A DNA stretch of 64,000 nucleotides, from positions 124,001 through 188,000 of the forward strand of contig JBAQTC010000002.1 in the NCBI GenBank assembly GCA_049296795.1, read 5' to 3'. Both the position numbers and the translations under genes were made by a program. The notes under the pieces are model-generated. The model saw only the letters and a program-made list of their open reading frames with translations. It was not told where the DNA came from and did not search any database. Source of the stretch: CAXNKH01 sp049296795 (GTDB lineage: Bacteria > Pseudomonadota > Gammaproteobacteria > Burkholderiales > Burkholderiaceae_C). Numbering within the stretch: position 1 is the first letter of the stretch; the number at the start of each line of letters is the position of its first letter. This document shows, piece after piece, positions 51,610 to 60,158 of the stretch.

Positions 51610-52354
51610 CTAGATAAGCCCTTTGCACCTGGGGATTTTGAACGATGGACTCCGGTGTTCCTTCGCAAATGATTTCGCCTGCGTCCAAGCAGATCACGCG
51701 CTGGGAAAAACGCATTACCGCCTGCATGATGTGTTCGATCATGATGATGGTGATTCCGCTGTCATTGAGCTTGAACAGAATGTCGAGCACTTCGGAAATT
51801 TCATTACCCGACAAACCTGCCATGGCCTCATCCGAGATCAACAGCTTGGGGCGGGCCGCCATGGCGCGGGCCAATTCCATTTTGCGCAACTCAACCTGAG
51901 ATAACTGGCTCGACGAGGTATTGGCTTTATCTGCCAGACCCATGCCCTGCAGGATGTGCATCGCCTCATCACGGGTGTCTGCGGTATGAAGTGAGTGGCG
52001 ATGCGCCACAAACTCAAGCGGGACAATCAGGTTCTCCAACACCGTCATGCTTTTGAACGGCCGCGGAATTTGAAAACTGCGGGCGATGCCGCGCCGAGTA
52101 CGCTGGTAAGCTGGCAACTTGGAAATATCTTCCCCGGCGAAGACAATGTTGCCGCCATCGTGGCGCAACGCGCCCGAAATGCAGTTGATTAAGGTGGTCT
52201 TGCCCGAACCATTGGGGCCGATCAAGCCAAAGCGTTCGCCTTGCCCCACAGCCACATTGACTTTGAACAGAGCAGTGAAACCACCAAAATTTTTAGTCAC
52301 GCCCTCAACCCGCAACAGGGGTTGTTGGGACGCTGTTGTGTTAGTCGCGCTCAT
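51602..52354 (-). CDS. livG: Branched-chain amino acid-type ABC transporter ATP-binding protein LivG
   Basis: A 250-residue ATPase: Walker A LIGPNGSGKTTLINC, a Q-loop near ARSFQIPRPFKSMTVLENL, the signature around SQVELRKMELARAMA (LSxVE replaces LSGGQ), and Walker B KLLISDEAMAGLSGNE. The departure SQLSQVELRK from the consensus LSGGQ is common in LivG proteins of this clade. MIEHIMQAVMRFSQRVICLDAGEII completes the family ending. It is coupled to livM and livF by overlaps. Confidence 0.9.
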   Translation of the reverse strand: MSATNTTASQQPLLRVEGVTKNFGGFTALFKVNVAVGQGERFGLIGPNGSGKTTLINCISGALRHDGGNIVFAGEDISKLPAYQRTRRGIARSFQIPRPFKSMTVLENLIVPLEFVAHRHSLHTADTRDEAMHILQGMGLADKANTSSSQLSQVELRKMELARAMAARPKLLISDEAMAGLSGNEISEVLDILFKLNDSGITIIMIEHIMQAVMRFSQRVICLDAGEIICEGTPESIVQNPQVQRAYLGV

Positions 52355-53328
52355 GGCGTTTTTCCCGCGGCTTTGCGCTTAGGCCAATACTTGTTAAACA
52401 GCCCAATGATGCCGTCCGGAGCGCCCACCACAAAGACCACCAGCAGAACGCCGACCACCATCACATTGAGTTCCGATGTGATGGTGACCGTGACGATTTG
52501 CTGAATACCGCCGAGCAGCAAAGCGCCAATCACCGGGCCGATCCAGTGGGAGGTGCCACCGATGATCGGCATGGCCAGCGCTGACACCGAATAATTCATG
52601 TTGAAGGCCGAAGCCGGCTCGATAAAGCTTTGGTACATGGCCAAGGGCGCGCCAATGGCGCCCATCAGCGCACCGGATATGGCGCAGGCCAGCAATTTCA
52701 ATTTCAAGGTCGGAACACCAGCACATTCGGCCGCTTCTTCGTTGTCACGGATGGCGCGCAGGCCACGCCCAATCCAGGAAGTCTGGATATAGCGGGCCGC
52801 GGCGACGGCAACAATGGCCAACAACACGGCCACCATGAAAATCATTTTGGTGTAAGAGTCAAAAGGCTCCATCACAGGAGGACGCAGTAGCTGCACACCG
52901 GTCGCGCCACCGACATAGCGCCAGTTGTTGATGCAGGTTTCCAAAATAATGGCGACAGCAACCGTGGCGATGGAGAAGAAAATCCCGCGCAAGCGCAAAG
53001 TCAGCAAGCCGCAAGTAACGCCCATCAGCGCACCAACGGCTGACGCCGCCAAAATCTGCACGCCCAGCGGTGCATTCATCGACTTGATCAACAGCACGGC
53101 AATGTAGGCGCCGACACCAAAAAAAGCGCTGGTGCCGAAATTCACGTAACCGGCAAAACCACCCAGAATATTCCAGGCCGAGGCCAGCACCATGAATTGC
53201 AACACCACATAAGCGGCGAAAAAATAGTATTCGTTTTTAACGGTCAGCGCAGCGAACAGCGCCATGCCGAACACCAAGGCCGAACCGATCCAAAAATTCC
53301 AGTTGCTCTTGCCCATGCTTGCTCTCAT
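52351..53328 (-). CDS. livM: Branched-chain amino acid-type ABC transporter permease LivM
   Basis: A 325-residue permease with about nine or ten hydrophobic helices. The start at ATG 53328 overlaps the livH stop as ATGA; a second in-frame ATG at 53316 is possible, and the open frame further up crosses livH. VLASAWNILGGFAGYVNFGTSAFFGVGAYIA is the LivM signature, and GRGLRAIRDNEEAAECAGVPTLKLKL is the EAA-like loop that contacts the ATPases. The C-terminus ends in a short basic stretch. It pairs with LivH in the inner membrane. Confidence 0.9.
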   Translation of the reverse strand: MRASMGKSNWNFWIGSALVFGMALFAALTVKNEYYFFAAYVVLQFMVLASAWNILGGFAGYVNFGTSAFFGVGAYIAVLLIKSMNAPLGVQILAASAVGALMGVTCGLLTLRLRGIFFSIATVAVAIILETCINNWRYVGGATGVQLLRPPVMEPFDSYTKMIFMVAVLLAIVAVAAARYIQTSWIGRGLRAIRDNEEAAECAGVPTLKLKLLACAISGALMGAIGAPLAMYQSFIEPASAFNMNYSVSALAMPIIGGTSHWIGPVIGALLLGGIQQIVTVTITSELNVMVVGVLLVVFVVGAPDGIIGLFNKYWPKRKAAGKTP

Positions 53329-54197
53329 CTTCCAAACAATCCTTGCGGGCGCAGGCCCAGCATTACCAGCAACAAACCGAACGATACCGCCGGGGCCCAA
53401 GATGCCCCCAACAGCGTCAGCACGATGGACTCGGATATGCCAAGAATCAATCCGGCCACCAGGGTCCCGCTCATGCTGCCCAGGCCAGCCAGGACCACCA
53501 CGCAAAAAGTGCGACCGATATAGATGCGGCCCATGCCAGGTTCAACCGGTCCGACGATGATCAACAAAGCACCGGCCAGTGCCGCGACTGCCGTGGCAAT
53601 CCCGAAAGCCCATTGCTTGATGCGAACTGGATTGGCGCCCATCAGGCGCAAGGCTGGTTCGTCCTGCGCCACCGCCTTAATGGCCCGACCGGTAAAAGTT
53701 TTAGACAAATAGACGCTGAGTAATAAAGTCAGCACCAGCGCTATACCGAAGGCCACGATCAGGCGCATGGGAATGCGCATGTCGCCAATCGTCATGCTCT
53801 TGCCGATGTAGCTGGCTTCGACCATTCGCTGGTCCACACCAAAAGCCAGGATCAAGCTGACTTCGACAATGAAAGCGACACCAAAGAAAAATGCCAAGCC
53901 TCGAACACCGGTCTCGCCGCCACGTTTTTCAAAGGTCTCGTAATAAAACCTGAAAACCAAGACGCCGAACAGGAAGAACAGAGGCATCAGCAGGATGCCG
54001 GAGACGATGGGATCAACGCCATAACTGGCCAACAAATAGGTGCCGTAGGAGCCGAGCACCACAAAAGCCGGGTGCGCGATATGCGGCACATCCAGCAAAC
54101 CGAACGAAACCGATAGCCCTATGCTCACTGCTGTATAAAAACAGCCCAGCAACAGACCAAACACAACAGCGTCAAAAAGCAGATCAAACGAAAACAA
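53325..54197 (-). CDS. livH: Branched-chain amino acid-type ABC transporter permease LivH
   Basis: A 290-residue permease with about eight hydrophobic helices. GLLLGCFYTAVSIGLSVSFGLLDVPHIAHPAFVVLGSYGTY is the LivH opening, and TGRAIKAVAQDEPALRLMGANPVRIKQWAFG is the EAA loop. IYIGRTFCVVVLAGLGSMSGTLVAGLILGISESI ends the typical region. The start is TTG at 54197 with GAAGGG upstream; a rare start codon may lower its yield. A 101-base gap separates it from the receptor gene, with an ACACCG/CGGTGT inverted repeat. Confidence 0.88.
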   Translation of the reverse strand: MFSFDLLFDAVVFGLLLGCFYTAVSIGLSVSFGLLDVPHIAHPAFVVLGSYGTYLLASYGVDPIVSGILLMPLFFLFGVLVFRFYYETFEKRGGETGVRGLAFFFGVAFIVEVSLILAFGVDQRMVEASYIGKSMTIGDMRIPMRLIVAFGIALVLTLLLSVYLSKTFTGRAIKAVAQDEPALRLMGANPVRIKQWAFGIATAVAALAGALLIIVGPVEPGMGRIYIGRTFCVVVLAGLGSMSGTLVAGLILGISESIVLTLLGASWAPAVSFGLLLVMLGLRPQGLFGR

Positions 54198-54298
54198 GGC
54201 AGGCCCTTCGGGTACGGCTACTGGCTAGCGGGAATCACACCGGGGACGCAGCTTGGAGTCGCCACGCCCTCGGTGTTCAATGGATATGCAGCAATAGT

Positions 54299-55522
54299 TC
54301 AGCGGGAAAACGGCAGAGCTTCGCCATTTTTGAACTGCGGCGGGTAAATGATGACTTGTTTACCGACCTGGCGGAATTGCTCCATGTTTTTATCCACGAT
54401 GCCACGGAACTGGATCATTGGAACATTGGGCTTGGCACGCTCGCCATCCGGACCGTAACTGATCGGGCCGACGATGGTTTTCATTTCGTTTTTACGCAGG
54501 TACTCTGCCAGCTTCTTGTGATCCAAGCTCTTGGTTGCAGCCACCGCTTGCTCCAACATCTGACCCATGGCGTAATTGAAAGGCGGCAAGTAAAAACCCA
54601 GCGGATCGACTTTGGCTTCGGCCGCACGCTTGGCATAACGCCCGAGAAACTCATCGATTCCAGGAATGTTCATGCCGGGCGCAAAACTGGTGTAGTTCAC
54701 GATGCCGTTGAGCTGAGAGCCCAAAGATTCCATGATGGGTGCGAATTGCAACCCAACCATGCCGCCGCCAAACAGCTTGACCGTCGGGCCAACGCCTACT
54801 TCATTAACAGCACGAACAATCGCCACCGAATCATTGGGGTAGGAAGCAACGAACACCATATCGGGCTTGGCCGCACGAATAGCCCGCATCATAGAAGAGA
54901 AGTCCACCGTGGTCGGTGGGTAATTCTGGTCGTAAACCGTGGTCAAACCGTATTTCTTCGCCAGTGACTTGGCGCCGTTAGCCAGGTTCTGTCCGAACTC
55001 CTGATCGGAAGCCAGGAAAGCCACGGTTTTGCCGTTGAGCTGTTTGCTGGCCACAAAGAAGCCTTCGAACCAGCTGTTGGCATCGCCCCAAGGTGCATTG
55101 TTGAACCACATGTCGTGCTTGACGGTCGAGTTCACTTGGAAAGAAAAATTACCCATCAGCAGCAAACCACGTTGCTTGACCAACGGCATCACCGGACCGG
55201 TGGGAACCGTGCCATAGGGCGCCATCAACAAATCCACTTTATCGATGTCGAGCAGCTTGGTATAAATTCCGGGGGTCAGCGCCGGATTGGTCTGGTCGTC
55301 GTAAGCAATCAACTCGACCTTGCGCCCCAGCATGCCGCCTCTGGCGTTGACATCTTCCGCCCACATATTGAGTGCCAGCAAAGCCGCTTTACCGCCGCCG
55401 CCCAGCGAACCGGTCTGAGGCATGCTCATGCCGATTTTGATCGGTTGCTGTGCCAATGCCGCCGCAGCAGCGCTGAGAGCCGTGGCTGCCAGAACCCACT
55501 TGAACAATTTGGTGATATTCAT
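54299..55522 (-). CDS. livK: ABC transporter substrate-binding protein (LivK type)
   Basis: A 407-residue periplasmic type I receptor. The signal peptide ends at AAAALAQ, and the mature chain starts QPIKIGMSMPQTGSLGGGGKAAL, the LivK/AmiC-like ligand-binding fold. LIAYDDQTNPALTPGIYTKLL and VAFLASDQEFGQNLANGAK are typical. Receptors with the PQTGSLGGGGKAAL pattern are often annotated as amino-acid or amide receptors in Burkholderiales; the ligand is unknown. It heads the livKHMGF set and is divergent from the molybdenum hydroxylase genes by 223 bases, where I see no clear gene or operator. Confidence 0.88.
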   Translation of the reverse strand: MNITKLFKWVLAATALSAAAAALAQQPIKIGMSMPQTGSLGGGGKAALLALNMWAEDVNARGGMLGRKVELIAYDDQTNPALTPGIYTKLLDIDKVDLLMAPYGTVPTGPVMPLVKQRGLLLMGNFSFQVNSTVKHDMWFNNAPWGDANSWFEGFFVASKQLNGKTVAFLASDQEFGQNLANGAKSLAKKYGLTTVYDQNYPPTTVDFSSMMRAIRAAKPDMVFVASYPNDSVAIVRAVNEVGVGPTVKLFGGGMVGLQFAPIMESLGSQLNGIVNYTSFAPGMNIPGIDEFLGRYAKRAAEAKVDPLGFYLPPFNYAMGQMLEQAVAATKSLDHKKLAEYLRKNEMKTIVGPISYGPDGERAKPNVPMIQFRGIVDKNMEQFRQVGKQVIIYPPQFKNGEALPFSR

Positions 55523-55745
55523 GTCGTCCCCTACAGGTTGATGAGATCTCTCTAACGATTACCAGTGAATCCTACACGAACCAGCCCCTAAAAATCCGTA
55601 TGTTTTCTAGGTGAAAACCAGAGGTTCCAAGTCTTCAGCTTGAGCCGTGATTTAATCCGTCAGAAGGGTTTTTCCCAATGGCCGGCCCGACGCAATGGCC
55701 CGATAGTTGTCGCTGTTTCGAACCTGATCATTTGATGGAATCTTC

Positions 55746-56621
55746 ATGAAAGCCCCCCCTTTTTCCTATGTCCGGCCCCAGCAACTGGCCGAGGTCTTCG
55801 CCCTGCTCGAGCAGCATGGGGATGACGCTCGACTGCTGGCTGGTGGTCAAACCCTGCTGGCCAGCTTGAATATGCGGCTGTCCGAACCGGCCCTGCTGAT
55901 CGACTTGCAAGATTTGGACGAACTCCAAGGCCTGAGCCGCGTGGGCAATTGCCTGCGCATCGGTGCCATGGTCAGTCACAGCCAGATTGAATCCTCCAGC
56001 CTGGTGGCCCAGCATGCGCCGCTGCTGAGCCAGGCCGCACCCCATATCGCCCACCGTGCCATCCGCAACCTGGGAACTTTTGGCGGATCAATCGCTTATG
56101 GCGACCCGGCGGCCGAATGGCCGGCCTGCTTGCTGGCACTCGACGGCGTTGTCGTTGTCCAGAGCCGCGCAGGGGAACGCCGGATTGCGGCGCAAGATTT
56201 TTACACCGGCTTGTATGGCACGGCGCTCATCTCTGGTGAAGTCATTGTTGCCTGTGAGATACCCGTTGCCCCAACCCATCAGCGCTACTCGTTTCAGGAG
56301 CTGGCCCGGCGCCAAGGGGACTACGCTGTGTTAGGTCTGGCCGCCTGCGGCCACTGGCATCACGGCGCGCTCTCTGATTTGCGCTTAGCTTGGCTCGGTC
56401 TGGGCGCCAAAGCACAACGCGCCACTGAAACCGAACAATTGCTGCAAGATCAACCGCTGTCCGACAGTTTGCGCAGCCTGGCGGTACAGCGTTTGGTTCA
56501 TGAACTCGACATCGCGGCCGATCTGACCCACAGCGTTGCAAGCAAAAAACACTTGGCCGGCGTTTTACTCAACCGGACACTCGACACGCTGTGCGCAGCC
56601 CCCCAGGAAGGACCCCTATGA
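55746..56621 (+). CDS. Molybdenum hydroxylase FAD-binding subunit (CoxM type)
   Basis: A 291-residue middle subunit of a xanthine-dehydrogenase-family enzyme. The FAD loops are LLAGGQTLLASLNMRL and IRNLGTFGGSIAYGDPAAEWPA, which correspond to the AGGxS and TIGG motifs. A C-terminal CO-dehydrogenase flavoprotein domain follows (LRLAWLGLGAKAQRATETEQ). Electrons pass from the 2Fe-2S subunit to FAD and on to an acceptor. It is the first of three coupled genes in the order medium-small-large; the stop overlaps the small-subunit start by ATGA. Confidence 0.9.
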   Translation: MKAPPFSYVRPQQLAEVFALLEQHGDDARLLAGGQTLLASLNMRLSEPALLIDLQDLDELQGLSRVGNCLRIGAMVSHSQIESSSLVAQHAPLLSQAAPHIAHRAIRNLGTFGGSIAYGDPAAEWPACLLALDGVVVVQSRAGERRIAAQDFYTGLYGTALISGEVIVACEIPVAPTHQRYSFQELARRQGDYAVLGLAACGHWHHGALSDLRLAWLGLGAKAQRATETEQLLQDQPLSDSLRSLAVQRLVHELDIAADLTHSVASKKHLAGVLLNRTLDTLCAAPQEGPL

Positions 56622-57127
56622 GTGCTCAAGCCTCAAAGAATTCAGCCACCGAAACCTGTTCGGTCAGCATCACCGTCAACGGCGTACCGGGTTCGCACCA
56701 AATTCAGCCGCGCACCCATCTGATCGATTTTCTGCGCGACGATCTCGGGCTCAAAGGTTCACACCTGGGCTGCGAACACGGCGTCTGTGGCGCTTGTACC
56801 GTGCAACTTGATGGAAAAATCGTTCGCGGTTGCTTGGTGCTGGCGGTTCAAGCCGATGGCCGCAGCGTCAACAGCATCGAGGGCTTGAGTGACAGCGGTG
56901 TTTTGGCCGAGCTGCAACAAGCTTTCATCCGACACAACGCGCTGCAATGCGGTTTTTGCACTTCGGGCATGTTGCTCTCGGCGCACGAACTGGTTCAGAC
57001 CCAGCCGACAGCTAACAGACAAGAGGTGCGCGAATGGATGTCGGGCAACTACTGCCGCTGCACCGGCTACCAGGCCATTGTTGATGCAATTTGCGACGTG
57101 CTGCAACAACGCAGGAGCATGCTATGA
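56618..57127 (+). CDS. Molybdenum hydroxylase 2Fe-2S subunit (CoxS type)
   Basis: A 169-residue small subunit with both iron-sulfur clusters. The plant-type ferredoxin cluster uses Cys52, Cys57, Cys60 and Cys72 (GCEHGVCGAC and RGC). The C-terminal helical cluster uses Cys111, Cys114, Cys146 and Cys148 (CGFCTSGM and CRCTG). All eight ligands are present, so the chain should conduct electrons. ATG 56618 overlaps the FAD-subunit stop, which is better than the longer upstream frame. Its own stop overlaps the large subunit start. Confidence 0.94.
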   Translation: MSAQASKNSATETCSVSITVNGVPGSHQIQPRTHLIDFLRDDLGLKGSHLGCEHGVCGACTVQLDGKIVRGCLVLAVQADGRSVNSIEGLSDSGVLAELQQAFIRHNALQCGFCTSGMLLSAHELVQTQPTANRQEVREWMSGNYCRCTGYQAIVDAICDVLQQRRSML

Positions 57128-59550
57128 ACGCGCCAGAATCCAGGTATTTAAGAGCTGAGCTGCCCTTGAATCCAGTCGCGCCACCCTTGGCCGCGCCCCT
57201 GCAGCAAGCGACCCATATTGGTCAATCCATCCCGCGCCCGAACCTGGAACGGCTTACGCAGGGACGCGGCCAATACGTAGACGACATCGAGTTGCCCCGC
57301 ATGGCTCATGTGGTGTTCTGGCGCTCGCCGGTGGCGCACGCCCGCATCCTTCAGATTCGGGGCGAAGCGGCCCGCGCCATGCCGGGGGTTCTGGCGATTT
57401 ATGACGGCAAAGATCTGGCCGCTGTTTGCAAACCCTGGGTCGCCACCCTAACCCACTTGGCCGGAATCAAATCGGCGCCGCAAAACGCGATGGCGATTGA
57501 CCGCGCTTGCTGGCAAGGCGAACCCGTGGTCGCTGTCGTTGCCAAGACCCGGGCCCAAGCCGAAGATGCGCTGCAACTGGTGCAGGTCGACTGGGAAGAT
57601 CTTCCGGCAGCGCTGGACATGAACACCGCGCTGGATCCGGCCACGCCGGTGATCCACCCCGAACTCGGGGACAACCTGTGTTTCTCCCGCAGCCTGGACA
57701 CCGGTGGCGTTGACGAAGCCTTTGCCAGCGCTGCCGTGGTGGCGGAAACGACCTTCGACTTTGGTCGCCACACCGGCGTCACGCTGGAGCCGCGCTGTCA
57801 GATTGCCGATTACAACCCCGCCTCAGGTCAGCTCACCGTCTACCACTCGCAACAGGCCCCGCACATGATGCAAGACCTGTATTCGCGCCAGTTTGACTTG
57901 GCCGAAGCCAAAGTGCGGGTGATTTGCAAAGATGTTGGCGGCTCTTTCGGCATCAAAGTTCACGCCTACCCAGATGACTTTGCCACCGTGGCCATTGCCA
58001 TTTTGCTCAAGCGTCCGGTCAAATTTGTCGCCGATCGGCTTGAATCCTTCGTCAGTGACATCCACGCTCGCGAGCACCGCATCAAGGGTCGGATTGCCGC
58101 CAACAAGGAAGGCGACATTTTGGCCTTCGAGATTGACGATGTGACTGGCATCGGCCCGTTCTCGGTGTTCCCGCGAACCAGCGGCATCGAAGGCAACCAG
58201 GTCGTCAACCTGACTGGTGGCCCCTACAAACACAAAGCCTACCGGGCCAATCTCAAGGTGGTGTTTCTGAATAAAACGCCGACTTGCCAATACCGCGGTG
58301 TCGGTCACCCGATTGCTTGTGCGGTCACCGAAGGACTGGTTGATTTGGCCGCTGCCAAGCTCGGCATGGATCCACTGCTGATGCGCCAGCGCAACGTGAT
58401 TCCCGACGACGCCTACCCTGCAACTGGGGCTTCGGGCATCAAGCTCGAAGTGCTGTCGCACCAAGCCTGCTTGCGCAAAATAGAAACCCTGATGGACTAC
58501 CCGACGTTACGGGCCGAACAAGCTGCACTGCGCGAGAAAGGTATTTACCGCGGCATCGGATTTGCCACCTTGATTGAACTGACCAACCCGGGGGCAGCTT
58601 TCTATGGTGTGGGCGGGGCCCGGATCTCGGCGCAGGACGGTGCCACCGTGCGACTCGATCCCGCGGGGGGGATTGTGGTGTTGGTCAGCGTGGGCGAACA
58701 AGGCCAAGGCGCTGAAGCCATCTTCGCGCAAATCGCTGCCGATGCGGTCGGGGTTCCCATGGCATCGGTCCGGCTCGCCACCGGCGACACCGAGACCGTT
58801 CCCTACGGTGGCGGCACCTGGGCTTCGCGCGGCGCTGGCATTGGCGGCGAAGCTGTGCTGCAAGCCGGTCTGGCACTGCGCAGCAACATCCTGAAAGTAG
58901 CCGAGGTGATATTGAAACGCGATGCAGACCAATTACTGCTGAAGGATGGTGCGGTGCAAGATGCCAGCACCGCCGAAATTCTGTTGCCCTTGAGCGAGTT
59001 GGCACGGGTGGCTTATTACCGCCCGGACACTCTGCCCGCGGGCTTTACCTCGGAGCTGATGGTGACACGCCATTACGCCCAGCGCGACTACCCCTTTATC
59101 TTCACCAACGGCGTCCAGGCTTCGTATGTCGAGGTCGATACCGAAACCGGTTTTGTCAAGCTACTCAAGCACTGGGCGGTCGAGGACTGTGGCCGCGTCA
59201 TCAACCCGATGTTGGTGAACGAGCAAATTCGGGGGGCGATTGTCCAAGGCATAGGCGGCGCGCTGCTGGAAGAATGTCTGTACGACGAGTCGGGGCTGAT
59301 GAAAAACGGCAGCATGGCCGACTACTTGGTGCCGATGGCCGCCGAGATGCCCGACATTGTGGTGGCCCACATCGAAACCCCGACCCGCAGCTCGATGCTG
59401 GGCGCCAAAGGCGCTGGCGAGGCCGGTACCGCCGGTGCGCCCGGGGCTGTGGTTAACGCCATCAATGACGCGCTGCGACCGTTGCAGGCCGAAGTCTGGT
59501 CGCAACCCGTGACGCCGGAAAAAATTCTGAAAGCGCTCGGACATATTTGA
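57124..59550 (+). CDS. Molybdenum hydroxylase molybdopterin-binding large subunit (CoxL type)
   Basis: An 808-residue catalytic subunit. An aldehyde-oxidase a/b domain at the N-terminus (RLTQGRGQYVDDIELPRMAHVVF) is followed by the molybdopterin domains: VGGSFGIKVHAYPDD, TCQYRGVGHPIACAVTEGL, QGQGAEAIFAQIAADA and the catalytic Glu in GAGEAGTAGAPGA. The CO-dehydrogenase active-site loop AYRCSFR is absent (QYRGVG in its place), so this is not CO dehydrogenase; it most likely hydroxylates a carbon next to nitrogen in a heterocycle or an aldehyde. No cofactor-insertion (XdhC/CoxF-like) gene is near. A repeat region follows. Confidence 0.9.
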   Translation: MNAPESRYLRAELPLNPVAPPLAAPLQQATHIGQSIPRPNLERLTQGRGQYVDDIELPRMAHVVFWRSPVAHARILQIRGEAARAMPGVLAIYDGKDLAAVCKPWVATLTHLAGIKSAPQNAMAIDRACWQGEPVVAVVAKTRAQAEDALQLVQVDWEDLPAALDMNTALDPATPVIHPELGDNLCFSRSLDTGGVDEAFASAAVVAETTFDFGRHTGVTLEPRCQIADYNPASGQLTVYHSQQAPHMMQDLYSRQFDLAEAKVRVICKDVGGSFGIKVHAYPDDFATVAIAILLKRPVKFVADRLESFVSDIHAREHRIKGRIAANKEGDILAFEIDDVTGIGPFSVFPRTSGIEGNQVVNLTGGPYKHKAYRANLKVVFLNKTPTCQYRGVGHPIACAVTEGLVDLAAAKLGMDPLLMRQRNVIPDDAYPATGASGIKLEVLSHQACLRKIETLMDYPTLRAEQAALREKGIYRGIGFATLIELTNPGAAFYGVGGARISAQDGATVRLDPAGGIVVLVSVGEQGQGAEAIFAQIAADAVGVPMASVRLATGDTETVPYGGGTWASRGAGIGGEAVLQAGLALRSNILKVAEVILKRDADQLLLKDGAVQDASTAEILLPLSELARVAYYRPDTLPAGFTSELMVTRHYAQRDYPFIFTNGVQASYVEVDTETGFVKLLKHWAVEDCGRVINPMLVNEQIRGAIVQGIGGALLEECLYDESGLMKNGSMADYLVPMAAEMPDIVVAHIETPTRSSMLGAKGAGEAGTAGAPGAVVNAINDALRPLQAEVWSQPVTPEKILKALGHI

Positions 59551-59563
59551 AGCCGGCTGGCAC

Positions 59564-59640
59564 GGCGTTGATGCAGCAAGGATCGCAGGAACTGGCCATA
59601 TCCCCCGAGCCTGGGCGTACATAGGTCCGAAGCCCATTGT
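59564..59640 (+). repeat. Dispersed repeat, partial copy F
   Basis: GCGTTGATGCAGCAAGGATC and CGAGCCTGGGC appear here in the same order as in copies C and D (GGTTAATGCAGCAACGATCG and GCGAGCCTGGGC). It is a shortened, diverged copy right after the large-subunit stop. Confidence 0.55.
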
Positions 59641-59652
59641 GCTATCGCTGAT

Positions 59653-59737
59653 GAGACCGGGGCGAATAGCTCCGCGGCTGTCCCCCGCCCTTCGGGCTCC
59701 TCCTTAATGCCGCTGCGCCGTTCACCCCAATCTCATC
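59653..59737 (+). repeat. Dispersed repeat, segment 1, copy near the TRAP genes
   Basis: Same 85-base block as at 41551-41635 in the same orientation, with about five differences by eye. The two copies frame the accessory region up to the TRAP genes, 18.1 kb apart. Confidence 0.75.
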
Positions 59738-59824
59738 AGGAATTGTCTCTGCTTTGGATAAAAAAACTGCGCTCTGGTCTGCTGCTTTGGGCTTCATACT
59801 GCCGAGCCAGAAATACTGTCCAGG

Positions 59825-60010
59825 AAGGTGCTGCGGGTATCCGGGCGCAGGCCCGATTCGCGGTTGCTATAGAGGACGTTCGCCTAACACGACGTTAACG
59901 CGGCAACGATCGCACCAACGGGCAGCCGCCCGCGAGCCTGGGCTGTAGAACGGATACCTCACCACCTGCCTTGCCAACACCTGCGCGTGCCACTTGAACT
60001 TTGGTTTGGC
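59825..60010 (+). repeat. Dispersed repeat, segment 2, copy E
   Basis: CTGCGGGTATCCGGGCGCAG, then CCCGATTCGCGGTTGCTA, and 100 bases later GCGAGCCTGGGCTGTAGAAC. Spacing is kept as in the other copies. Remaining bases to 60158 contain only the ribosome binding site (CAGGAG) of the TRAP receptor. Confidence 0.75.
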
Positions 60011-60158
60011 TGAAGCACTTCGCACTAGGCAGGCCTCAACGAACGCTCAAATACCTTAAACTACGCGCTGGCAATCTGGGCATTGGCGCTGTGACAGCTG
60101 GCTGCGTCAGTTAACTAAGTTTCCAAACCTCATCACAACACCTCAGGAGCAAACCACC

